The notes under the pieces were generated by a model. It was not told the origin of the DNA, searched no databases, and saw only the letters and a list, made by a program, of their open reading frames with translations. From the NCBI RefSeq assembly GCF_000192745.1, contig NC_015259.1, positions 2,247,001 to 2,311,000 of the forward strand: DNA of 64,000 bases, given 5' to 3'. The position numbers and the translations under genes were made by a program. The DNA is from Polymorphum gilvum SL003B-26A1 (GTDB lineage Bacteria; Pseudomonadota; Alphaproteobacteria; Rhizobiales; Stappiaceae). How positions within the stretch are numbered: the first letter of the stretch is position 1; each line of letters begins with the position of its first letter. This document shows, piece after piece, positions 16,181-24,040 of the stretch.

Positions 16181-16720
16181 TCAGGTGGAGGTCGCCACCA
16201 TGTTCACGGGGCGCGAGAAGGTGTTGAACACCGGCGACCAGCGGGTGACGTGGGCGATCAGCTCGTCGATCGTCTCCTGCGGCGCATCGGCGTCCATGTG
16301 CACGGTAATGCGCACGTCGGTGAAGCCGACCGGCTTGTCGCTGACGTCGCCCGTGCCCCACACGGCGGTGATGTTGAGGTCGCCCTCCAGTTCCAGTTCG
16401 AGCGAGCGGATGGTGATGCCGCGGTGGATGGCGTTGGCGTGCAGGCCGACGGCGATGCACGAGCCCAGCGCGGCGAGCGAGGCCTCGGACGGGTTCGGGG
16501 CGGTGTCGTCGCCGAGCAGCCCCGGCGGCTCGTCGACGATGTAGGGGTCGAGGTCGCGGATGTAGTTGGCGTGGCGGAACCGGCCCTTGGCGACGGTCTT
16601 GCACTTCAGCGTCTTGACGGCCTTGGGGTTCTCCTTGCCCTTGGCGATCAGGTCGTTGAGCCCGTCCTTGTCGATCGGGGCGAGGCAACCGGTCAGCGCG
16701 GTCGCGGGTTGACTGGACAT
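16181..16720 (-). CDS. OsmC-family protein lacking the second redox cysteine
   Basis: This 179-residue protein of the OsmC/Ohr fold has the first conserved cysteine as Cys88 in LAALGSCIAVGLHANA. The second, usually found in a CPVxNT-type motif, is replaced by Ser162 (RWSPVFNTFSRP). OsmC proteins with both cysteines reduce organic hydroperoxides. With only one, a peroxidase cycle is less likely, and binding or transfer of a thiol or persulfide is possible. The ATG at 16718-16720 is chosen because AGGAGAGAG precedes it. An ATG 24 bases upstream would lie over that site. It follows the ABC permease by 43 bp. Confidence 0.88.
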   Translation of the reverse strand: MSSQPATALTGCLAPIDKDGLNDLIAKGKENPKAVKTLKCKTVAKGRFRHANYIRDLDPYIVDEPPGLLGDDTAPNPSEASLAALGSCIAVGLHANAIHRGITIRSLELELEGDLNITAVWGTGDVSDKPVGFTDVRITVHMDADAPQETIDELIAHVTRWSPVFNTFSRPVNMVATST

Positions 16721-16763
16721 TTCTCTCTCCTGTGTTGGGGCCACGGCGTTCCGCGGCCGGGGG

Positions 16764-17594
16764 TTAGTCCTCGCGGTGCCAACTCAGCCGGGCGATGGCC
16801 TGCTGGCAGAGGAAATCGAGGCCGAAGCCGATCGCGCCGATGATGACGACGGTGGCGGCGAGGCGGTCGTATTCGAGGGTGTCGCGGGCATCGTTGATGG
16901 CGTAGCCGAGGCCCGAGGTGACGCCGAGGTATTCCGCCGGCACCAGGACGATCCAGGCGACGCCGAGGGCGAGCCGGATGCCGGTCAGGATGTCCTGCGA
17001 GATCGCCGGCAGGATGATCAAGAACAGCATGTGCCAGGGCCGGGCGCCGAGATTGCGGGCGACCTTGAACCAGGCCGGATCGACCCGCTTCAGGCCCGCG
17101 GCGGTGGCGAACAGCACCGGCCAGAGCGCGGCGATGGCGATCAGGAACACGATCGCCCCGTCCCAGGTCGGAAACGCCATCACCGCGATCGGCATCCAGG
17201 ACAGCGGCGAGATCATCCGCAGGAACTGGAACGGGATGTTGGTGATCTCCCGCAGCATCGGCACCCGTCCGACGAGGATGCCGAGCGGCACGCCGATGGC
17301 GATGGCGACCGCGAGGCCGCCGAGCACCCGCTCCAGGCTCGGCACGATCATCGCCCAGGCTTCGCCGCTCGCCACCATGTCGGCGAGACGGCTCAGAGCC
17401 GGCACGGGCGCGAAACCGGCGAAGGCAACGGTGTTCGGGTTGCGTTCGACGAGAACGCCGCCGACCCACCACAGGACCATCAGCAGGACCATGCCCAACC
17501 CGGCGAAGCCGAGGCTGCGCAGCGTCTTGCCCTGGCTGGCCCGGGCGGGGCCGGCCAGGGCCGGGATGTCGCCTGCGGCGCCCTCGAGGCTCAC
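16764..17594 (-). CDS. ABC transporter permease, nitrate/sulfonate/taurine type
   Basis: The 276-residue inner-membrane protein has about six hydrophobic segments and the BPD-type cytoplasmic loop after RNLGARPWHMLFLIILPAI, which contacts the ATPase. It belongs to the SsuC/TauC/CmpB group, whose substrates include sulfonates, nitrate, bicarbonate and cyanate. The GTG start overlaps the stop of the binding-protein gene (GTGA), which suggests coupled translation. The binding protein (frameshifted) and ATPase genes lie immediately upstream and complete the importer. Confidence 0.9.
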   Translation of the reverse strand: MSLEGAAGDIPALAGPARASQGKTLRSLGFAGLGMVLLMVLWWVGGVLVERNPNTVAFAGFAPVPALSRLADMVASGEAWAMIVPSLERVLGGLAVAIAIGVPLGILVGRVPMLREITNIPFQFLRMISPLSWMPIAVMAFPTWDGAIVFLIAIAALWPVLFATAAGLKRVDPAWFKVARNLGARPWHMLFLIILPAISQDILTGIRLALGVAWIVLVPAEYLGVTSGLGYAINDARDTLEYDRLAATVVIIGAIGFGLDFLCQQAIARLSWHRED

Positions 17595-18845
17595 AGCGCC
17601 AGCACCTCTTCACGGGCGAAGGGATCGCCGGGGTTGACGCTCGGGTCGTTCTTCCACTCCGGATACTTCTCCAGCGCGGCCTTGACGTAGTCGTAGTCGA
17701 CCAAGTCCTTGGCGACGAAATCCGGATCGAGGCCGGAGAGGAAGGTGGTGTCGCCGGACACCACCGTCTCGTTCATCGCTTCGACAATGAGCTTGGTTGC
17801 CGACGGATAGGGCCACGGCTGGAAGTCGATGCGGCCGTTGCCCCAGTCGGCGTGCTGGATCGCCTTCGACGCACCATAGTCGGCGACGTCGTAATGGGTC
17901 ATGGCCCGTTCCACGACATCCTCCGTTACCGGCAGGTAGCCCTCGCCGTCCTTGGACAGCAGCCTGGCGACCTCCTTCTTGTTCTGGGAGGCGTAGATCG
18001 CGGCGCGCACGACCGCGTTCATCACCTTCTGCGTCCATTCCTTCCTGGTTGAGGTGAGGTCTTCGTTCATGCAGACGACGCAGCAGGGGTGGTTCTTCCA
18101 GATGTCTCCGGTGAAGCGCAGCATGCGCGCGCCGGCCTTGAGTTCGCCCAGCGCATTGAACGGTTCGGCGACGATGTAGGCGTCGATCTTGGCGGCGGCG
18201 AGCGCCGGCGGCATTTCCGGCGGCCCCATGACGCGCAGGTTCACCTCGTTCGCGGCGATCGCCTCGCCTTCGCCCTTGATGACCGGGGTCAGGCCCGACC
18301 TGCGCAGGGCGTACTGCAGCAGGATGTTGTGCATCGAGTACCAGAACGGCACCGCGATCTGCTTGCCGCCAAGGCCGGAGAAGTCGGTCACGTCGGTGTG
18401 CTTGCCGACGACAAGGCCGGAGCCGTTGGTGTGCGCCCAGGCCATGATCTTGACCGGGAACCTGTTGTTGTAACGCATCCACACCGGGATCGGCTTGAGC
18501 AGGTGGACGAGGTTGAACTTGCCGGCGGCGAAGCCCTCGACCAGCGGCGACCAGCCGCGCATCAGGGTCGGGCGCTCGGCCTCGAGGCCCCTCGTCCTTG
18601 AAGAAGCCCATGCCGTGGGCGACGAGCAGGGCGGTGGCATCGGTGATCGGCAGGTAGCCGATGCGCACGACCTCATCGTCGGCGGCCAGCACTGGCGCGG
18701 GCAGGCCGCCGAACAGGCTGGACATGGCGGCGAACAGGCCGCCTGCCGCTATCCTGTCGAGGGTCTGGCGGCGGGTCAGGCCCGCGGACGCAGGCGCCTG
18801 GTCGTCGGCGGTGTCGAGGTGAAGACCGTCACAGTACTGGCACAT
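17591..18845 (-). pseudogene. ABC transporter substrate-binding protein (NrtA/CmpA/TauA type) with a one-base frameshift
   Basis: Two overlapping frames together give one protein of about 417 residues. The first (from the ATG at 18843-18845) carries CQYC, a twin-arginine-like leader (LTRRQTLDRI) and the start of the mature protein, up to GFFKDEG. The second continues LEAERPTLMRGWSPLVEGFA, PIPVWMRYNN and so on to the stop at 17591. The join is a run of four C on the plus strand at 18588-18591, where three would keep the frame (GAC GAG GGC CTC GAG). Apart from this the frame is open throughout. It is either a sequencing error in a short homopolymer or a recent inactivating insertion. The intact protein would deliver a small anion or organosulfur/nitrogen compound to the permease. 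Confidence 0.88.
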
Positions 18846-18869
18846 CGGGGTTCCTTTCCGTAATCGGGG

Positions 18870-19703
18870 TCAGGTGGCGGAAGCCGGCTTGGCGAGCGGG
18901 GAGGAAGGCAGGGGATGGTCCTCGCCGGCCGGGTCGGCGAAGCGCGTCAGTTCGCGTCCGGCGGCCTTTTCGTAGGCGGCGGCGAGGCGGTTGCGGGCGT
19001 CCGCGTATTCGGGCGAGCGCAGGTTGTCGCGGTCGGCCAGATCGATCGGCACCATCTCGCACAACCGGCCCGGATTGGCGCTGAGCACCGCGGCGCGGTC
19101 GGCCATGACCACGGCTTCGGCGAGGTCGTGGGTGACCAGTACCAGCGTGATGCCAAGATCCTTGGCGATGCGCCGGACGTCGCGCTGCAGCGTGCCGCGG
19201 GTGAAGGCGTCGAGGGCGGAGAAGGGCTCGTCCAGCATCAGCACCTCGGGGCTCGGCGCCAGCGAGCGGGCGAGCGCGACGCGCTGCTGCTGGCCGCCGG
19301 ACAGGTCCTGGACGTTGCGGTCGGCATAGTCGGACAGCTCGACCAGGCGCAGCAGCTCCGGCACGCGCGCGGCGATCTCGCGCCTTCTACCTGTGAAGCG
19401 CAGGCCGAGGGCGACGTTCTGCGCCACGCTCATCCACGGGTAGAGCGACGGCTGCTGGAACATCACCACCCATTTCGGCGACGGCGCGCCGACGCGCAGG
19501 CCGTCAACCAGAACGCCGCCCTGCGACGGAATGATCAGTCCCGCCATAATGTGCAGCAGCGTAGACTTGCCGCATCCGGAGCGTCCGACCAGGGCAAGCG
19601 CCTCGCCGGGGCGGACCTCGAAGCTGATGTCGGCGACGGCGGCCTTGCCGGTCCGGCGATAGGTGTGGGTCACCGCGTCGACCGCTATATGGGCACCCTT
19701 CAC
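18870..19703 (-). CDS. ABC transporter ATP-binding protein, nitrate/sulfonate type
   Basis: This 277-residue ATPase carries Walker A GRSGCGKST, the Q-loop in VVMFQQPS, the signature LSGGQQQRVALARSL, Walker B VLMLDEPFSALD and the H-loop in LVTHDL. It powers the importer formed with the next two genes. The start is a GTG at 19701-19703 with a strong AGAGGAGGT ribosome site 6 bases upstream. A longer ATG reading would run through the promoter and operator region. It is the first gene of the operon that ends with cynS. A 20-bp operator-like palindrome begins 21 bp upstream of the GTG. Confidence 0.92.
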   Translation of the reverse strand: MKGAHIAVDAVTHTYRRTGKAAVADISFEVRPGEALALVGRSGCGKSTLLHIMAGLIIPSQGGVLVDGLRVGAPSPKWVVMFQQPSLYPWMSVAQNVALGLRFTGRRREIAARVPELLRLVELSDYADRNVQDLSGGQQQRVALARSLAPSPEVLMLDEPFSALDAFTRGTLQRDVRRIAKDLGITLVLVTHDLAEAVVMADRAAVLSANPGRLCEMVPIDLADRDNLRSPEYADARNRLAAAYEKAAGRELTRFADPAGEDHPLPSSPLAKPASAT

Positions 19704-19724
19704 TCCGGACCTCCTCTGGAAAAA

Positions 19725-19744
19725 GAAACATACCGTTCTGTTTT
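19725..19744 (-). promoter_or_regulatory. TetR operator candidate, operon side
   Basis: The sequence is GAAACATACCGTTCTGTTTT. It matches the copy at 19995-20014 in 15 of 20 positions and keeps the same half-sites (GAAAC, CG centre, GTTT). It lies 21 bp upstream of the ATPase GTG start, overlapping the likely promoter, so a bound repressor would block the whole operon. Confidence 0.6.
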
Positions 19745-19994
19745 CTCTCAAGCAGGAGTCGTGCCAACCGGAGCCGATGGCGAATTTCGCTTGTCTTTCC
19801 GAAACAGGGATGGCTGCGCCGCATCGGGCGGCATGCTGCACTGCGTAAGAATCCGTCGAATGCCTGGAATGTCCGCCCAATTCCTAGCCATGCGGACCTG
19901 AAGTGCACGGCCTCCTGCACCGCCCCGGCGGCATGGCTGACGGCATGGCTGGCGGCCGGATTGATCGGCGGGCGCGGTTGCGCTATCAGAACAT

Positions 19995-20014
19995 GAAACA
20001 GATCGGTCCGTTTC
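19995..20014 (+). promoter_or_regulatory. TetR operator candidate, regulator side
   Basis: The sequence is GAAACAGATCGGTCCGTTTC. The two halves are mirror images at GAAAC/GTTTC, GA/TC and the central CG. It lies 15 bp before the GTG start of the TetR gene, which suggests autoregulation. A second copy controls the divergent operon. Confidence 0.65.
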
Positions 20015-20029
20015 CTCGATAGGTGCCCC

Positions 20030-20629
20030 GTGTCCTTTCCCCATGCCTCGTCCACCGTCCAGCCGCTCGGCGGCGAGCGCGCCGGCGCGCGCGAGCGCCT
20101 GCTGCTGGCTGCCTGTGACCTGTTCTGCCGCTACGGAATCAACGCCACCGGCGTCGACGCCGTGGTTGCCGCCGCCGGCACCGCCAAGACGACGCTGTAC
20201 AAGGCCTTCGGCTCCAAGGAGGGCCTCGTCGAGGCGGTCCTGGAGCGCGAGGGCCAGACCTGGCGCGACTGGTTCATCGCCGAGGTCGACAAGATCCCGG
20301 GTGACGCTTCCAACAAGCTGGTCAACCTGTTCGACGTGCTGAAGACGTGGTTTGCCGAGGAGAGCTTCTTCGGCTGCCCGTTCATCAACGCCGTCGGCGA
20401 GCACGACAAGGGCGACGACCGGCTGCGCGCGATCGCGCTGCGCCACAAGGCGGTGGTGCTCGACAAGATCCGCGAACTCGCCCGCGACGCCCGCCCGAAC
20501 GATCCCGAAGGCCTGACCCACGAACTGGGACTGCTGATCGACGGGGCGATCGTCGCCGCGCTGATTACCCGCGATCCCGGCGTCGCCGACCATGCCCGCA
20601 ACGCCGCCGCGCGCGTGCTGATGAAGTGA
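20030..20629 (+). CDS. TetR-family transcriptional repressor of the divergent cyanase operon
   Basis: The 199-residue protein has an N-terminal TetR helix-turn-helix (RERLLLAACDLFCRYGINATGVDAVVAAAGTAKTTLYKAFGSKEG in outline, residues about 20-65). A C-terminal ligand-binding helical domain follows, with WFAEESFFGCPFINA. The start is a GTG. It is divergent from the ABC-cynS operon and has an operator-like palindrome in its own leader and a near copy before the operon. Repression relieved by the imported compound or a product is the likely mode. That it does not belong to the paa genes downstream is suggested by their different motif. Confidence 0.86.
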   Translation: MSFPHASSTVQPLGGERAGARERLLLAACDLFCRYGINATGVDAVVAAAGTAKTTLYKAFGSKEGLVEAVLEREGQTWRDWFIAEVDKIPGDASNKLVNLFDVLKTWFAEESFFGCPFINAVGEHDKGDDRLRAIALRHKAVVLDKIRELARDARPNDPEGLTHELGLLIDGAIVAALITRDPGVADHARNAAARVLMK

Positions 20630-20746
20630 AGGGTTATCGGAGCCTTTCCGGTCTGATGTAGCAGGAATGTCGGAGTCGGTCGCGCGGCCGAAACGGGCGT
20701 GCCCGTGGACGCGGGCGGGCGGAGCGTCTATGCAGGGAAGCGCCGC

Positions 20747-21703
20747 ATGTCCACCGCCGCTCCGGACGAACCCATGGAAACTCCAGCCGAATCCGCGATC
20801 CGCGCCCTCGTCGACGACTTCGCCGCCCGCCGGCCGATCCGCGCCGGCGCCTTCATCGTCACCCTCTATGGCGACCTGATCGTCCCCCGCGGCGGCGCCG
20901 TCTGGATCGGCAATGTGATCGAAACCTGCGCCGAGGTCGGCATCAGCGAAACCCTGGTGCGCACCGCCGTATCGCGGCTCGTTGCGGCCGGGCGGCTGGA
21001 CGGGGTACGCGACGGCCGGAGGAGCTTCTATGCGCTGACCCCGGCGGCCCGGGCGGAGTTCGCCGCAGCCTCGGATACCCTCTATCATTTTTCGAAGAAG
21101 TCGCTACAAAACACTGGATTTACAGTTGTTCTTATGACCGCTAGTGAGGCGCGTCCGACCTTTTCCGAAAGCCTCCTGCGCGCCGGATTCGCCGCGGTCG
21201 GAACGAATGCGGCGGTCCGTGCGGGCGCGCCGACCGATGCCGGACGGGCGGTCCTTGCGGGTGCCGCGGCTGCCGGCGCCCTCGTCATCAACGGCGTTTC
21301 CGAAGCATGCGGCGGCACGGACGGACTGCGCGCCTTCGCCCGCTCGACCTGGGACCTCGACACCCTGTCGGCCGACTACGAGTCGTTCCTGGCCTGGTTC
21401 GCGCCGCTGCGGGACGCCCTTGCCGGAGCGCTGGCGCCGCAAGGCGTGGCCTCCCTGGTCGGGCGGCTGCTGCTGGTGCACGAGTTCCGCGCCGTCGCCC
21501 TGCGCGATCCCGGCCTGCCCGCCGAAGCCCTGCCGCCGGACTGGGCTGGCGCCGCCGCCCGTCGCCTGTTCGCCGACCTCTATCGTGCCCTTGCAGGCGC
21601 GGCGGATGCCTATGCTTGCGGCCGGTTCGTCGGCCGCGACGGCCCGCTTGTCCTCGACCGGACGGTGATGGACGCCCGACTTTACGCGCTTTCTGCGCTC
21701 TGA
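20747..21703 (+). CDS. PaaX-family transcriptional regulator
   Basis: The 318-residue protein has an N-terminal winged-helix domain (AFIVTLYGDLIVPRGGAVW, then ETLVRTAVSRLVAAGRLDGVRDGRRSFYAL). The middle and C-terminal regions fit PaaX (LVHEFRAVALRDPGLPAEALPPDW). PaaX represses phenylacetate genes in E. coli and responds to phenylacetyl-CoA. It stands 256 bp upstream of paaA on the same strand. The ATG at 20747 has AGGGAAG before it. An ATG at 20774 is also possible. A segment of about 65 bp (21088-21152) is only about 38 percent GC and encodes a diverged stretch (FSKKSLQNTGFTVVL) where PaaX usually has a tryptophan-rich motif. Confidence 0.8.
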   Translation: MSTAAPDEPMETPAESAIRALVDDFAARRPIRAGAFIVTLYGDLIVPRGGAVWIGNVIETCAEVGISETLVRTAVSRLVAAGRLDGVRDGRRSFYALTPAARAEFAAASDTLYHFSKKSLQNTGFTVVLMTASEARPTFSESLLRAGFAAVGTNAAVRAGAPTDAGRAVLAGAAAAGALVINGVSEACGGTDGLRAFARSTWDLDTLSADYESFLAWFAPLRDALAGALAPQGVASLVGRLLLVHEFRAVALRDPGLPAEALPPDWAGAAARRLFADLYRALAGAADAYACGRFVGRDGPLVLDRTVMDARLYALSAL

Positions 21704-21762
21704 ACTCCCCGACCCGATCGGAGCCGGATATCGGAGCGGCCGGCATTCCCGCGCTGCAACAT

Positions 21763-21799
21763 GTCACACAAATGCGCAAAAAATCGATTGTTCTGTGAC
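21763..21799 (+). promoter_or_regulatory. inverted repeat upstream of paaA, possible PaaX site
   Basis: GTCACA at 21763-21768 and TGTGAC at 21794-21799 face each other across 25 AT-rich bases. The region lies between the PaaX-like gene and paaA and just upstream of the PaaR-type box. It could bind the PaaX-like protein. No match to a proven consensus is claimed. Confidence 0.35.
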
Positions 21800-21816
21800 G
21801 TCTTTCGCGATATGGT

Positions 21817-21828
21817 GACCGCACGGTC
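21817..21828 (+). promoter_or_regulatory. PaaR operator candidate before paaA
   Basis: The site reads GACCGCACGGTC, a perfect inverted repeat of GACCG around a 2-base centre. The same pattern occurs at 31945-31956 before paaG. TetR-type PaaR proteins of Proteobacteria bind palindromes with ACCG and CGGT half-sites. The site lies about 130 bp upstream of the paaA start, near the expected promoter. Confidence 0.6.
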
Positions 21829-21959
21829 GGTGAATTGGAGTTGGGAGGTCACCGGCGGAAAGAGCAGGGCGGAAGCGGTCGCGATCGGGCGCGCCAAGGC
21901 GCTGGGATCCAGCTTGGTGCCATACGCTCCGCGCCGACCAAACGCGCCGGGAGGATGAC

Positions 21960-22958
21960 ATGTACGCTCAGATGGTGAAGACCGATGCGGACCGGGTGAA
22001 GAGGCCCGACGAGATGGACGCCAACGAACGGGCGTTCCAGACTCGCATCGAGGCCGACATCAAGATCGAGCCGAAGGACTGGATGCCGGAGGGCTACCGC
22101 AAGACGTTGATCCGGCAGATCTCCCAGCACGCCCATTCCGAGATCGTCGGCCAGCTGCCGGAAGCGAACTGGATCACCCGCGCGCCGACGCTGGAGCGCA
22201 AGGCGATCCTTCTCGCCAAGGTCCAGGACGAGGCCGGTCATGGGCTCTATCTCTATTGCGCCGCCGAGACGCTCGGCGTCTCGCGCGACCAGTTGCTCGC
22301 CCAGCTGCACAGCGGCAAGGCGAAATATTCTTCCATCTTCAACTACCCGACGCTCAACTGGGCGGACGTCGGCATGATCGGCTGGCTGGTCGACGGCGCC
22401 GCGATCATGAACCAGGTGCCGCTGCAGCGCTGCTCCTACGGGCCCTACAGCCGGGCGATGATCCGCATCTGCAAGGAAGAGAGCTTCCATCAGCGCCAGG
22501 GGTACGACGCGCTGGTCAAGATGTGCCTGCACGGCACACCGGAGCAGAAGGAGATGGCGCAGGATTCGATCAATCGCTGGTGGTGGCCGGCGCTGATGAT
22601 GTTCGGGCCGTCCGACGCCCAGTCGGTCCATTCGGCGCAGTCCATGGCCTGGAAGATCAAGATCAACACCAACGACGAGTTGCGCCAGAAATTCGTCGAC
22701 CAGACCGTGCCGCAGGCAGACTATCTGGGCCTCAAGATCCCCGATCCCGATCTGAAGTGGAACGAGGAGAAGGGAGGCTACGACTTCGGCGAGATCGACT
22801 GGGACGAGTTCTATCAGGTAATCGCCGGCAACGGCCCCTGCAACAAGCAGCGCCTGTCGGACCGCGTGAAGGCCTGGGAGGATGGGCAGTGGTATCGCGA
22901 CGGGCTGATGGCCCATGCGCGCAAGAAGGCGGAACGCCGGTCGGCTGCCGCGGCCTGA
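21960..22958 (+). CDS. paaA: 1,2-phenylacetyl-CoA epoxidase subunit PaaA (catalytic)
   Basis: This 332-residue diiron subunit of the ring-1,2-epoxidase uses O2 to make the ring epoxide of phenylacetyl-CoA in the cytoplasm. The carboxylate-helix motifs are present: [28 protein letters not shown] and [15 protein letters not shown], which supply the Glu and His iron ligands. It works with PaaC as a heterodimer and with PaaB and the reductase PaaE. GGGAGGA precedes the ATG. It heads the paaABCDE operon, with a PaaR-type operator upstream. Confidence 0.96.
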   Translation: MYAQMVKTDADRVKRPDEMDANERAFQTRIEADIKIEPKDWMPEGYRKTLIRQISQHAHSEIVGQLPEANWITRAPTLERKAILLAKVQDEAGHGLYLYCAAETLGVSRDQLLAQLHSGKAKYSSIFNYPTLNWADVGMIGWLVDGAAIMNQVPLQRCSYGPYSRAMIRICKEESFHQRQGYDALVKMCLHGTPEQKEMAQDSINRWWWPALMMFGPSDAQSVHSAQSMAWKIKINTNDELRQKFVDQTVPQADYLGLKIPDPDLKWNEEKGGYDFGEIDWDEFYQVIAGNGPCNKQRLSDRVKAWEDGQWYRDGLMAHARKKAERRSAAAA

Positions 22959-22996
22959 GCCGCGCCGCGGCACCAGACGAATTCAGGGAGAGAACG

Positions 22997-23278
22997 ATGA
23001 ACGAGTGGCCGCTCTGGGAGGTCTTCATCCGCGGTCAGCACGGCCTGTCGCACCGCCACGTCGGCAGCCTGCATGCCCCGGACGCCGAAAAGGCGATCAT
23101 GAACGCCCGCGACGTCTATACCCGCCGCAACGAGGGTGTCAGCATCTGGGTGGTCGAGGCGCGCCACATCGCCGCCAGCGCGCCGGGAGACAAGGGGCCG
23201 CTGTTCGAGCCGTCGAACAGCAAGGTCTACCGCCATCCGACCTTCTTCGACATTCCCGACGAAGCGGGAGCGATGTGA
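22997..23278 (+). CDS. paaB: 1,2-phenylacetyl-CoA epoxidase subunit PaaB
   Basis: This small 93-residue subunit shows the family features EWPLWEVFIRGQHGLSHRHV near the start, AEKAIMNARDVYTRR and WVVEARHI. PaaB is needed for epoxidase activity and is thought to help couple the PaaA-PaaC core with the reductase. The ATG follows GGGAGAGAAC. The stop overlaps the paaC start (ATGTGATG), so the two are translationally coupled. Confidence 0.94.
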   Translation: MNEWPLWEVFIRGQHGLSHRHVGSLHAPDAEKAIMNARDVYTRRNEGVSIWVVEARHIAASAPGDKGPLFEPSNSKVYRHPTFFDIPDEAGAM

Positions 23279-24033
23279 TGACAGCCGACGCCCTCTGCCA
23301 GTTCGCGCTGCGGCTCGGCGACAACTGCCTGATCCTGGCGCAACGGACGTCCGAATGGATCGGCCATGCGCCGGTTCTCGAAGAAGACATCGGCCTCGCC
23401 AACGTGGCGCTGGACATGGTCGGCCAGACGCAACTGTGGCTCGGTCTCGCCGGCGAGCTGGAGGGCAGGGGCCGCAGCGCCGACGACCTGGCCTACCGGC
23501 GCGACGCCGGCGCGTTCCGCAACCTGCTGCTGGTCGAGCTGCCGAACGGCGATTTCGGCCAGACGATCATGCGCCAGTTCCTGTTCGACGCCTGGCATCA
23601 CGCCCTGCTGAAGGGGCTGACGCGGTCTGCCGAGCGCCGCGTCGCCGAGATCGCCGAGAAGGCGCTGAAGGAGGTTTCCTATCATCTGGCGCGCAGCACC
23701 GATCTGGTGATCTCGCTCGGCGACGGCACGGACGAAAGCCACCGGCGCATGCAGGCCGCGCTCGACGAGCTGTGGCCCTACACGGGCGAGATGCTGACCC
23801 AGGACGAGGTCGACGACACGCTGGCCGCCGCCGGCATCGCGCCGGCGCTCGAAACGATTGCTGCCGAGTGGACCGCGCATGTCGCCGACACGCTCGACAA
23901 GGCGACGCTTCGCCGCCCGCCGCCCGGCCACATGCACCGCGGCGGCAAGCGCGGCGTGCACAGCGAACATCTCGGCTACATCCTGGCCGAGATGCAGTTT
24001 CTCCAGCGCGCCTATCCCGGCGCGACCTGGTGA
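23278..24033 (+). CDS. paaC: 1,2-phenylacetyl-CoA epoxidase subunit PaaC (structural)
   Basis: This 251-residue partner of PaaA has the same ferritin-like fold but a structural role, without a full iron site in characterised homologues. It shows ALRLGDNCLILAQRTSEWIGHAP, the helix DIGLANVALDMVGQTQ, and FLFDAWHHALLKGL. The ATG at 23278 shares bases with the paaB stop. paaD follows 7 bp after its stop. Confidence 0.94.
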   Translation: MTADALCQFALRLGDNCLILAQRTSEWIGHAPVLEEDIGLANVALDMVGQTQLWLGLAGELEGRGRSADDLAYRRDAGAFRNLLLVELPNGDFGQTIMRQFLFDAWHHALLKGLTRSAERRVAEIAEKALKEVSYHLARSTDLVISLGDGTDESHRRMQAALDELWPYTGEMLTQDEVDDTLAAAGIAPALETIAAEWTAHVADTLDKATLRRPPPGHMHRGGKRGVHSEHLGYILAEMQFLQRAYPGATW

Positions 24034-24040
24034 GGCGGCG

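Larger units (their letters stand above)
19704..20029 (+). promoter_or_regulatory. divergent control region between the cyanase operon and the TetR gene
   Basis: This 326-bp gap holds the promoters of both units. It carries two copies of a 20-bp palindromic motif, one just before each start codon (19725-19744 and 19995-20014). The part near 19715-19760 is relatively rich in A and T and would suit the operon promoter. No small gene was found in the middle, which is GC-rich. Confidence 0.7.

Noticed and set aside
19704-19880. ATG-started extension of the ABC ATPase
   Set aside because: It would run through the operator and promoter. The GTG at 19701-19703 has a strong AGAGGAGGT site.
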